Below, in pieces: positions 10,261-64,000 of a DNA stretch of 64,000 bases. Within the stretch, counting starts at the first letter, position 1. Every line of letters begins with the position of its first letter. The stretch is from Tanypteryx hageni. Lineage: Eukaryota; Arthropoda; Insecta; Odonata; Petaluridae. Both the position numbers and the translations under genes were made by a program. The stretch lies in NCBI GenBank assembly GCA_028673005.1, contig CM054116.1:148673173-148737172 (forward strand). Reading direction: 5' to 3'. The notes below the pieces were generated by a model, which searched no databases, was not told the DNA's origin, and saw only the letters and a program-made list of their open reading frames with translations.

Positions 10261-10326
10261 TTAATTATACAAATAAATAATGTTATTTTTCATAATTGAT
10301 AGTAGCTCAATAACTTTGGCCAAAAC

Positions 10327-10534
10327 TAACAAAAGTAGAATACTCCTTTAGCCAAAACAACTAGAGGGCTGCAAACCCAATGCATTTCGCCCACAAGGTG
10401 GGCATCGTCAGGGGTAGAACCTCTTTCACCAGTGAAACAGGTTCTACCCCTGACGATGCCCACCTTGTGGGCGAAATGCATTGGGTTTGCAGCCCTCTAG
10501 TTGTTTTGGCTAAAGGAGTATTCTACTTTTGTTA
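10327..10534. repeat. Perfect palindrome, 96-bp arms, with hammerhead-like core
   Basis: Arms 10327-10422 and 10439-10534 are exact reverse complements; the 16-base centre can itself pair (TTTCAC/GTGAAA) around CA after one mismatch. Each arm holds CTGACGA + T + GCCCAC-CTT-GTGGGC + GAAA + TGCA + TT + GGGT (10450-10486 on +, mirrored at 10375-10411 on -), and the ACCC at 10446-10449 pairs with that GGGT. This resembles a minimal type I hammerhead ribozyme with one extra base before stem II. Confidence 0.95.
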
Positions 10535-10559
10535 TTTTTCATAATAATTATATTATAAT

Positions 10560-12067
10560 CAGTGCTGAGCTAGGAATATTTTAACAATGGGCTCGCATTT
10601 TATTCGACCCCCCCATTTTTTAGGTGCATTTTGCTTTCAGCATAAGCACCTATTAGTGTTGGTTTGTTCGTCTGTCCACATGTTCGTTCTCGGCTTCTAC
10701 AGAATGAATTTTTATGGAATTTGATATTAAGGACTGACAGACAGACAATAAGAAAATTGCAAAAATAAATCGCGTCAACAAATCAGCGGAACCACTTAAC
10801 TGGTGACAAAAAATGAACTTTACGTTATATCTCATAAATCTTCGATCAAATTAAAATATTCGAGGAAATGAAATACTCTACGTTACTAGTTCTAAAAGTT
10901 GATTTAAAAGCTACCTTAATATGACCAAAAATTTAAGAGATATAACAAAGTTCATTTTTTGTTACCAGTAAAGTGGAACCCCTGATTGGTTTTCATAATT
11001 TATTTTTGTGATTTTTCTTATTGTCTTTGACTCGGTCCTTAATATCAAATTTCATAAAAATCCATTCAGTAAAATCCTAAAATGAACATGCAGACAGATG
11101 TACAAAGCGATGCTAATAGGCACTTATGCTGAAAGCAAAGCGTGCTTAACAAGATGGAAAAGTATACTCTACAAATGGAGTACACAGATTTCAAAGGTAT
11201 TCTTAATGGGAAATACGTATGAACAGGTATCGAAAGATTGGATGATTCTCGAATTTGTATCCCCGAAACTAAAGTTGTAACTATCTGGTTTCTTGGACTA
11301 TCTTGTAGTAAATGTTTTTCTCTATCTAAATAAATTTTTTTAATACCTCACAGATCATATAAGAGCATGGGGGAGAAATATATGGATTTTTAATTGTTGT
11401 TTGCTGAGAGAACCATCTTCGCGATCGATGTAAACAAAATATGCGATATCATTAATAAAGTCTGGCACAACCTTGTGGAATTTGCTCATTATGAGATGTA
11501 ATGAAATAACTTTGACACTTCCACAAAATTTAATAGATGTAAATAAAATATGCGATGTTTTGCATGGGATTTTCTAGAATTTCTATCTCTGAAACTATAA
11601 CTATAAGTAGTGGTCTCGTGGACTTTCTTGTACTAAATGTTGTTCTCTATCTGAATGAATTTTTTAATCTATACCTTACAGATCACATAAGACCTAGGGA
11701 GAGAAAAGTTTGGTATTTCATAGTTGCTTGACAGATGCCATTTAATGAGATATGAGTATAAGTTTATTAAAGTAATGTGTAAAGTGGAAGTTCTAATTGA
11801 CGGATTCAGTTCAAAATCACAATTGGGCAATAAATTTTAATAACTATCACTCATACCCATTTTTAATTAAAAACTGTCCAGTGGTTTAGGAGATAAAAGT
11901 TAAGACTGATGGATGGACCTGATGTGCCCGTAAGGCATTCTGCTATTACCGGTTCGCTGATAAAGAATGCCTAATAAACGATAATTTTAACAATGTGCTT
12001 GCAAATTTAAAAAATTTTAACAATGGGCTCTTGCAATCCCAAGCGAGCCCACTACAGCTCACCACTG
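10560..12067. mobile_element. hAT-type non-autonomous DNA transposon
   Basis: Ends CAGTGCTGAGCT and, inverted, CAGTGGTGAGCT. Both flanks carry the 8-bp target duplication ATTATAAT (10552-10559, 12068-12075), the hAT size. Both ends also have GGGCTCGC inside. 1508 bp with no transposase frame; an inverted repeat fills its left third. Confidence 0.85.
10628..11145. repeat. Diverged foldback inside the hAT-type element
   Basis: Arms of about 190-200 bp (10628-10835 and 10950-11145) are imperfect inverted copies, sharing TGCTTTCAGCATAAG, TTTGATATTAAGGAC and ACAAAAAATGAAC. The spacer is AT-rich. No coding potential. Confidence 0.8.
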
Positions 12068-12352
12068 ATTATAATTATATTATAATTGTTTCCTTATAAT
12101 AAAATATATATTTTGGTAAGTTTTGAATTTAGTTTTTTTTAGACTTCAAAAAATCTTTCCAGTGAAGAAATAAGGTCAAAGAACCAAAATATTATTAGCG
12201 AGAATGGAGGAGGAAGTGACTGAGAGGAGATCATGTTGAAAAGGAGGATGTTGTTTTTATGGATAGCAGACTTGGTGACAATGACTTTGAACCAGCATTG
12301 TCATTTGGCTGAAAGATGGTGGCCTTCGTGCCTTTTTTGGAATTCTAAACAT

Positions 12353-12878
12353 TTGTGGGGTGCCGGTGGTGTAGTGTTTAGGTCACTGCCTGATACTCAT
12401 CTGCTGCTTGAAAAGGCAGTGGGCATGAATCCTGTGCAAGTGGGATTTCTTTCAAGGTCACCTGGCCCCCTGTTTGTGCGGTTTGAGGAGACTACAAATT
12501 TAGGGTTCTGTCCTTCGGAAGGGACATTAATCAGTTGGCACCCTTGGTGCTCTTCATAAAGAGTAGGCTAATGCTGGCGTGGGGTTTCCCTGTTCTAAAT
12601 ATTCAGTTATTAATGTCTTTAGTGAATCTCAGTAGATTTTGCAGGTTTTTCACAACCCCCTTTTTTTTACATGGGTTTCATTATTTCAGCAGTCCTTATT
12701 TTTTCTACAAAATCACATCTTTTCTTTTCCAATTCTTGTATTTTTATTGTTATTTGTATTTACATAAAGTGCTATGTATTATCATATATGTTTCATGACG
12801 AGGGGTTAGGTGGAAGATGGGACTTCTTAGTCTCAATCTCGCCCCAAATAAAGACCATATCAATCAATCAATCAATCC
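12353..12878 (+). mobile_element. tRNA-derived SINE with (ATCA)n tail
   Basis: It opens with a tRNA-like head (TGCCGGTGGTGTAGTG as A box, a weak B box at GGGCATGAATCC), then a unique body, and ends GCCCCAAATAAAGACCATAT followed by four TCAA units. The 3' end recurs in reverse at 26094-26145. The ORFs that overlap it are accidental. Confidence 0.7.
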
Positions 12879-13020
12879 TCCCTTCTGTATTTACCTATGC
12901 CCATTGATGACAGTGCAAAATGACCATAGCCATTGAAGCACTTAAAAAAATAAATTACTACTACTAAACATTTGTTTTATTAACTCTTGGATCATTTGCT
13001 GTCACAATAATAACAGAATA

Positions 13021-13312
13021 AAGAAAATGCCTATGGCCAGAAAAGAATATATGAAACAGTTGATCTTTGATCTCATAAAACCATGGTTGGAGGAACGTTC
13101 AAAATATCCAAGTTTGCGATGACCACTCTGCCAAGCTATAATCAATATTCTGGGAGCAGATATGCAGCCTGAAAGAAAGACTCATCAACAACCTAAAAGC
13201 AGTATTTTTCCCTCCAAAAAGAGGCAGATGACACAATTATATTGCACTCACTGCAATAGAGCAATTTGTGGTGACCATCACACAAAATGCTGCTTTGGAT
13301 GCAATGTATAAT
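13021..13312 (+). pseudogene. piggyBac-like transposase C-terminal fragment with cysteine-rich domain
   Basis: Frames give ARKEYMKQLIFDLIKPWLEE and, after shifts, TQLYCTHCNRAICGDHHTKC then CFGCNV and a stop. The C..C...C..HH..CC..C pattern at the very end is the Zn-binding tail of piggyBac transposases that recognises the terminal repeats. The rest of the protein is missing here. Confidence 0.7.
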
Positions 13313-13785
13313 TTTTAAAATATCTTTTTCACATAATTATTACTTTTAAACTCTGGTAAGGCCTGTAATGAGTTTATTAAAAAAATAAATACAAACCTGT
13401 TTTTAAAAAGTTTCTTTGGCATCGTAAAATTTATGATAGGCTATCATTTGTGTAACTCCCAGCAAGGTGTAGTGTAGGTGTAGGGTTAACAGGACTGCCA
13501 GGTACACGCAGGGCACATCTATACAAGTTTTGAAGCAATTATTTGTTTTAGATCATTCCTATTTACTTTCATGAATTAAGTTTATCTTAAATGTTATATT
13601 TAACAGTTATCATGGCATAATATTTTCTTTTTATGTTGCCAGATATGGATTTAATCACGGCTAGAAATGATGCATGACATGGCCCTAAATGCTTAGGTGA
13701 ACCAAAATACTTTTTTCCTGAAATATCTCCTAAAAACTTAGTGTGTATCTTAAAGCCTGGTGCTTGTGGATCCAAATTGCTGGGT

Positions 13786-13902
13786 CAAAGAGAGTGACTT
13801 GGCAAGAGATGGATTGCATTTGAATAGGAATGGATCGTTTAAAATGGAAAAACTTTTTAGTGATGTCATTAATAAATTTAAGGGGCATGGAAACTAGAAG
13901 AG
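13786..13902 (+). pseudogene. CR1 LINE ORF1 esterase tail
   Basis: The translation SDLARDGLHLNRNGSFKMEK fits the D-G-x-H block that ends SGNH-type esterase domains in CR1 ORF1 proteins. The upstream part is absent. Confidence 0.6.
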
Positions 13903-13968
13903 GTTACTGGAGGTGATATTGCATGTGGGAAGGCGAGAACTGTCATAGACACTCCCAGAAGTGAAACT

Positions 13969-14283
13969 ATGTGGGTTGTGGGAAGATGTGAGGCGGAATT
14001 AGTGGTGCCGCTAAGAAGGCAGCAAAAAATTGACTTGGGTAAGGGCTTAAGAGTCCTTCAGGTCAACTCTCGTAGTTTGCTAAATAAGATAAATGAGTTT
14101 TCAACATTATTGGATGCATACAAACCGGATGTAATAATTGGGACTGAATCATGGTTAGAAACTGATATAAAGACAAATGAAATATTCCTGAAAGATTTTA
14201 CGACGTACAGGAGAGAAAGCGATTCTAGGGGTGATGGGAGTTTCATTTGCGTAAAGGAAGGTTTACCGAGTGCCGAGTACTAA
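13969..14283 (+). pseudogene. CR1 LINE endonuclease N-terminal fragment
   Basis: 104 residues with GLRVLQVNSRSLLNKINEFS, YKPDVIIGTESWL and FLKDFTTYRRESDSRGDGSF, the first motifs of an AP-type endonuclease (N, then E). Catalytic D..N and SDH motifs are gone, replaced by the tandem repeat. The upstream part of the frame is non-domain sequence. Confidence 0.75.
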
Positions 14284-14330
14284 GCTTCTTCAACTCTTTG
14301 TTTTAATTTTTGTATGCATGTTAAAACCCT

Positions 14331-14735
14331 CTTTCATAGAATGTATTAAAATTGCGTATACTGACTAAGCAGACAATATCATCTGCTTTGTCAATTTGCA
14401 ATATTCGATGATGACTTTCGATGCGCAACTGTTTGAACTCCGCTAACATAAGATAGATCTGATTCGAAGGTGTGAGCAATGGCGTTAACTGTAATTCATC
14501 TGATAATTAACAGCAATAATAATAAAACTTGGAAACCACTTTCATAGAATCTATTGAAATTGCGTATAATGACTAAGTAGACGATCATGCCAAATTCGAT
14601 GACAGCTTTCGATGCGCAGCAGTTTGAATTCCAGTAAGATAAATAAATATACTTACATTTGATTGTAAGGTGTGAGCAATGGCGTTGACTATTTATAATT
14701 AACAGTAATAATACCTAATAAAACTTTACATGGAA
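14331..14735. repeat. Two-unit tandem repeat (~208 bp) interrupting the CR1 LINE
   Basis: Units 14331-14538 and 14539-14735 share CTTTCATAGAAT, TTGCGTATA.TGACTAAG, CTTTCGATGCGCA and GGTGTGAGCAATGGCGTT. They are diverged and no protein is encoded. The source is unknown. Confidence 0.8.
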
Positions 14736-14965
14736 TGTATATAATTATATAGATGGAATGTATAATGTATTCTAGGTTGTGCGTGCATGTCTAGTGCACT
14801 TAAGTATAAAATTTACGAAAATACTTTTTTTGCCAAAAAATGTTGGAAAATTTTGTGGGGTTGGCTTAAATCCGGGGTGGGCTTCTATTCTAAAACTATT
14901 ATCTGGCAGCATAAAAAAGGCAATAGAGAGGGTTTTTTGAACCACTTACGTGAAAAATTTTTGAG

Positions 14966-15640
14966 TTGGCTGGGAAAGGAAAAACGGTGCAGAAAATATG
15001 GGAAAATTTTAAGACTATAGTATTTGAAGGAATGCAAAAATTTGTTCCCAAAAGAGTACTAACTTTAAAGTCTGATCCAGAGTATTATAATAAAAATGTG
15101 AGAGTATTGAAAAAGAAAGTTAGAAAAGTGCATAAAGATAAGAATAAAGAGGAAGAATATGGAATTAATTATAAGAAATTACTAACGGAACTAACGAGGG
15201 AAAAAAGAACTCAAGAAAGTTATCTCCTTAATATGCTAAGCACTAAAAATAATAATAAATTTTTTAAATATATCAGAAGTCGTAAGGATAGCTCGGAGAA
15301 AATTAGAACGATCAAGAGGAATAATGGGGAGATAATCTCAGATGACGAAAGGATTGCAAATGAATTTAGTAAGTGGTTCGCTACTTTTTGGGCAGAAAGT
15401 AAATCATTGATTCCTAAAGATCTCCACTCGAGAGGTCAGAAACATGGAAGGGTTGCATCTGTGAAGTCAATCATGATAAGAGATAGGGACATAATGAAGA
15501 AAATTTTGAAGATCGGAAACAATAAATCAAGAGGGCCAGATAATATATCAAGTGAAATATTAAAATTTGGTTTAGAAGAAATAATTCCATATATCAGAGT
15601 ATTATTTCTTATCACTCCAAAACTCTCAAGTACCAGATGA
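14966..15640 (+). pseudogene. CR1 LINE linker to early RT
   Basis: Lysine-rich linker (NNNKFFKYIRSRKDSSEKIR) followed by KILKIGNNKSRGPDNISSEI, the entry to RT. A shift near 15635 (QVPDDWKLATVVPIHKGG reads across two frames) separates it from the main RT frame. Confidence 0.8.
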
Positions 15641-15647
15641 CTGGAAA

Positions 15648-16904
15648 TTGGCAACGGTAGTGCCTATTCATAAGGGCGGAAATAAAACAGATGTAGAAAA
15701 TTATAGACCAATTAGTTTAACTGCGGTCATGTGTAAGGTCATGGAAAGAATCATAGTTGATTATATAAGAGAGTTTTGGGAAGCGAATAATTGGCTTTTT
15801 ATAAACCAACATGGGTTCAGGAGTGGTTTCTCGTGTGAAACACAGCTCCTTGCATTGTGCCAAGACATAGCTGAAGCCATAGACGAAGGAGAGGAAGTTG
15901 GCGTGGTGGTAATAGATTTTTCAAAAGCGTTTGACACAGTTCCTCATGATAGATTAATTAGAAAGTTATGGGACATGAATATCGATCAGAAAGTAGTGTA
16001 TTGGGAAAATGATTTTCTCGAGGGTAGAAGGCAAAAGGTCAGAATAGGTGAGAAATTTTCAAAAGAAGCTAATGTGACCTCGAGTGTTCTGCAAGGGAGT
16101 GTTATTGGACCTTTATTGTTCCTTATCTACATAAATGATCTCTCGGTTTCAATAAAGTTGGATATTAGGTTGTTTGCGGATGACTATGTCATCTATAGGA
16201 AGACATCGGATGAAAATGATCGCTTAGTTCTTCAGAAAGATTTGGATAAGGTGGCAGGCTGGATAAAATTAAATAAGATGAATATAAATGTGAACAAAAG
16301 CAAATGTATTAAATTTATGAATAAGAGAGTTAGTAGTAATTATGATTACAAGATAAATGGGAAACGGGTACCGAAGTCGAATCATCGCAGGTATGTAGGA
16401 GTCCTTATGACAAAAGACTTAGATTGGGGGTTGCATGTTGATAATATTGTTTATAAAGCATACAAAAATTTACATTTTGTAATGAGAAACCTTATAGGGT
16501 GCTCAAAGACGGCATGGGAATTAGCCTACACTTCCATTGTTAGGCCAACGTTAGAGTATGCAACGCCTGTTTGGGATCCGTATAGGAAAGGGCTTACAGA
16601 TAAGATAGAAAATGTTCAAAGGAAGGCAGTGCGGTATGTGTTAGGGAGATTTGGGAATGTGGATAGTGTAACAGAAATGATTAAAGAGTTAGGCTGGGAA
16701 ACTCTAAGTGAGAGAAGGCGTGTTAACAGGCTAGGAGGAATGTACAATGCTCACGTAAATAATAATGGCTGGGAAGACATGAACAGGCATCTAAGTAAAC
16801 CTGAGTTTGTACAGAAAAATAATCACAAGTATAAAATAAAAATAAGAAGGCAGAAAAGTAATGTATCAAAGAATTCATTTATAAATCGTGGGGTGTGGGA
16901 ATGA
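15648..16904 (+). CDS. CR1 LINE reverse transcriptase
   Basis: 418 residues: VVPIHKGGNKTDVENYRPIS, NQHGFRSGFSCETQLL, VVIDFSKAFDTVPHDRL, SVLQGSVIGPLLFLIYIND, and the active site LFADDYVIYR with both Asp residues present. The C-terminal region has YVGVLMTKDLDW, RPTLEYATPVWDPY and QRKAVRYVLGRF, as in CR1/L2-group elements. The frame is long and open, so the copy is fairly young, but the endonuclease loss makes it inactive. Confidence 0.88.
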   Translation: MATVVPIHKGGNKTDVENYRPISLTAVMCKVMERIIVDYIREFWEANNWLFINQHGFRSGFSCETQLLALCQDIAEAIDEGEEVGVVVIDFSKAFDTVPHDRLIRKLWDMNIDQKVVYWENDFLEGRRQKVRIGEKFSKEANVTSSVLQGSVIGPLLFLIYINDLSVSIKLDIRLFADDYVIYRKTSDENDRLVLQKDLDKVAGWIKLNKMNINVNKSKCIKFMNKRVSSNYDYKINGKRVPKSNHRRYVGVLMTKDLDWGLHVDNIVYKAYKNLHFVMRNLIGCSKTAWELAYTSIVRPTLEYATPVWDPYRKGLTDKIENVQRKAVRYVLGRFGNVDSVTEMIKELGWETLSERRRVNRLGGMYNAHVNNNGWEDMNRHLSKPEFVQKNNHKYKIKIRRQKSNVSKNSFINRGVWE

Positions 16905-17778
16905 AATACATTACCTGAGGAACTCTTCCAACCCTTCCCCAGAAATGTTAAAACTTTTAAATCTAGAGTTAAAAATATCAATTTAAACAATATTTATTAC
17001 TTTTAGTATTACTATGTAACCATATTTTAAGACAAATTATTAACAAGGGAGCTGGAGGAAGTATATGGATTGCTTGGTAGGGTGAGGTACAGTGGGGACT
17101 TCGAGGGCCCCGTGACCGCTACGGTAGCTGTGAAGGCCTGCCAAGAACCTCCAACTCTAAGCTCCTGATATGAAAGATTCTTGGATAGAATATTGTAACT
17201 ATTATGTGAATTGTAAATATAATTTTAATATGTTAAACTTTTGTAACTTTGCCACCGGGCCAGGCGCCCAATTGCATTGTAAATATATATGATAATAATA
17301 ATAGTAATAATATTGCCCAAAAAGTACCATAATTTTAAATAGGGAGGGACAAAGTGAGAGATTCTATTGTTTTATTTATATATTGCTGTATATTGTTGTA
17401 AAAAATTACACAAGTGCCTGTTATTTCTGATGACATGAGCTTGCTGAGCTATGCAAGGTGCATGGTGCTAACTTCTCTGGAGCAAGCAGAGGGTGGAATT
17501 GATGCACATTGCCCTTAGGTGCAGAGCCTCTAGTCTTAAAAATAATTTCAACATATCTAGGTTTTATAAGTTATCAATTATCATCATTAATGAATTGAAA
17601 GTTAGAATATGCCTACCTCAAACAAAAATATTTAGTAAACTTAAGAATGTCTAAGGAAAATCAATCATGTAATTTAAAAATTCAGGGTTAATTCAGTGTT
17701 ACTTTGTGCAGTAGGGGGATATAAAACTAATTAATTAATTGTAACTAATAATTAATTGTATCTTTTTGTACCTCACAG

Positions 17779-62717
<44,939 letters not shown>

Positions 62718-63267
62718 GTTTGTTGAAGTTCTATTTAAAACTATTTACATCTATTAATTTATCTTGTATACATTTTGACTTATATTCATTGATGTATGAA
62801 CCAAAAATTAAATATTTTATTGTTTGCATGTTACATTAAAGTAAATTTTGGCATTATAGTTAGAATAAAAAAAGTGCTGTTCTGCCATGTTATTTTGACA
62901 TTTGGTTTTTTTAACTTTTCAGTTTCATTTCAATTGTACAAGCTAAGTTTTTTGTCTCAAAACCTTGTTCAAAATGTCAATCAATTGTGCTGTGTTTTTT
63001 TCAAACATAACTTTTTGCATTTACTTCTTTTTTTCTAGTGCCTTCTAAAGTTTTCATTAAGTCCCTCAAGCATGATTTTTATAATACCACATAATGCAAC
63101 TTATGTTATTTTAATTTATTTCTTGGAAAAAACAAGAAAACTAATTAACATTCTGGTTTACTATAAATTATTTTCTTGTACTGGAAATATTGAATTTTGA
63201 ATATATTTTTTAATTCCACCTTCATTCTTCCAAGTTTGATAATTTGTGATACCTTTCATTACATGAT

Positions 63268-63800
63268 ACAGTGGTTCCCTTTTATTTGTGGAGCTTGCCT
63301 ACCAGAAAATGGCCATGAATACCGGGGAATTTTCCTTATAAAAATACATTACCTATGAAAGGGGGAAGGGTTACATTCCGATTTGCCACTAAAATCACTC
63401 TTGACGAAAAAAAGGGGAATATTCTCTCAAAAGATTTCATGTGATAAGGGAGATTATGTTGAAGTCCCTGCCACTGTACCCTGTGACATCCGAACTAAGA
63501 AAACAAGTCTGTTTACAGAATGGGACAGTACATACACTGAATAGGACAATACATATACTGAACATTGCCTAACCTGAATATAAATTAAAGTAACCTAAAA
63601 ATACATAAATATGAATGGAAAACATGATGACAGGGATCAGCACAGATATTGTGAGGTAAAACTCGTGAGAATCTCAGATACTATGTTCACAGCATAATTC
63701 CAACACATCATCTTACCATCTCCTGTGTGTTATTATGCACCAGATCACATGCTTTGTTTTGGAATTATGCTGTGAACATTGTATCCGAGAATTAAAAAAT
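63268..63800. repeat. pogo-like left end and an inner inverted repeat
   Basis: TACAGTGGTTCCCTTTTATT at 63268 looks like a pogo-type terminus; the other end is not in the window. Inside, 63672-63703 and 63755-63790 are inverted copies (ATGTTCACAGCATAATTCCA). No coding frame. Confidence 0.55.
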
Positions 63801-64000
63801 AATTACCAACAGAATATTCATTATCAATAGCAAAAAAATAAAAAAAATCTGTCGGAAAATAAAATAAAACTAGTTTAATGAGGCAGTCACTATTGAACAA
63901 GTAGCCTGCATGTTGACTTTTTACTCCACCATGGCAAGTCGTTCAAATGACGAATAAATGAAATGATGAATACCAAAACCGCAATTACTGGGAAACCTCA

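Larger units (their letters stand above)
13786..17310 (+). mobile_element. CR1-type LINE with an internal tandem insertion
   Basis: Non-LTR element with, in order, the end of an ORF1 esterase domain, the start of an endonuclease, a ~450-bp interruption made of a tandem repeat, the linker, the reverse transcriptase, a 3' UTR, and a (TAA)n tail at 17290-17310. The 5' end is truncated. It lies just upstream of the first Ddc exon seen. Confidence 0.85.

Noticed and set aside
12233..12907. Frames over the SINE at 12353-12878
   Set aside because: They run through a pol III repeat with A and B boxes and a simple tail; no domain.

Overview
The window is nuclear DNA from an arthropod, most likely an insect. 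It is AT-rich, has very long introns and is packed with transposable elements. The only host gene I can recognise is on the + strand: an aromatic-L-amino-acid decarboxylase, best matched to dopa decarboxylase (Ddc). Eight coding exons are resolved at 17779-17899, 31938-32051, 32161-32280, 44373-44502, 61577-61725, 61863-61974, 62196-62313 and 62627-62717. All have GT/AG borders and compatible phases, and together encode about 318 residues. The first coding exon (roughly 30 residues) was not found. The 3' exons lie beyond 64000. The enzyme makes dopamine and serotonin and feeds cuticle tanning in insects.

Almost everything else is mobile DNA, much of it nested. Region 1-17.8 kb (upstream of, or inside, the first Ddc intron): a nearly intact RTE/BovB-type LINE (-), a Ty3/Gypsy-type LTR retrotransposon (-), a 227-bp tandem duplication, piggyBac remnants, a Penelope-like GIY-YIG fragment, a piggyBac MITE with TTAA duplications, a perfect 96-bp-arm palindrome, a hAT-type element with an 8-bp target duplication, a tRNA-derived SINE and a CR1-type LINE. 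Intron 17.9-31.9 kb: a piggyBac remnant, a pogo-like element carrying a SINE, foldbacks, a tRNA-like sequence, and a PHD-finger LINE whose 5' part is inverted relative to its 3' part (twin-priming geometry).

Intron 32.3-44.4 kb: a 2.57-kb nested palindrome, made of foldback units and TA arrays around a mariner-like transposon that itself carries a hAT MITE; then a second RTE copy, almost identical to the first and in opposite orientation; an internally deleted PHD-finger LINE; and a Helitron helicase fragment. Intron 44.5-61.6 kb: a decayed Gypsy element (44.9-54.2 kb) broken by a younger LTR element (ATAC target duplication), by a TIR element with another mariner-like element inside, and by an unclassified insert; then a pogo-like TIR element (54.7-60.1 kb) split by a complete LINE with a 12-bp target duplication. 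The last 3 kb hold Ddc exons plus a small MITE.

No genes interact as an operon here. The story is one conserved catecholamine-synthesis gene whose introns have grown by nested insertion. The least ordinary signals are the perfect palindrome with a hammerhead-ribozyme-like core beside a Penelope-like fragment, the mirror-symmetric nest at 32.8-35.3 kb, and the inverted pair of RTE copies that share the same reading-frame lesions.
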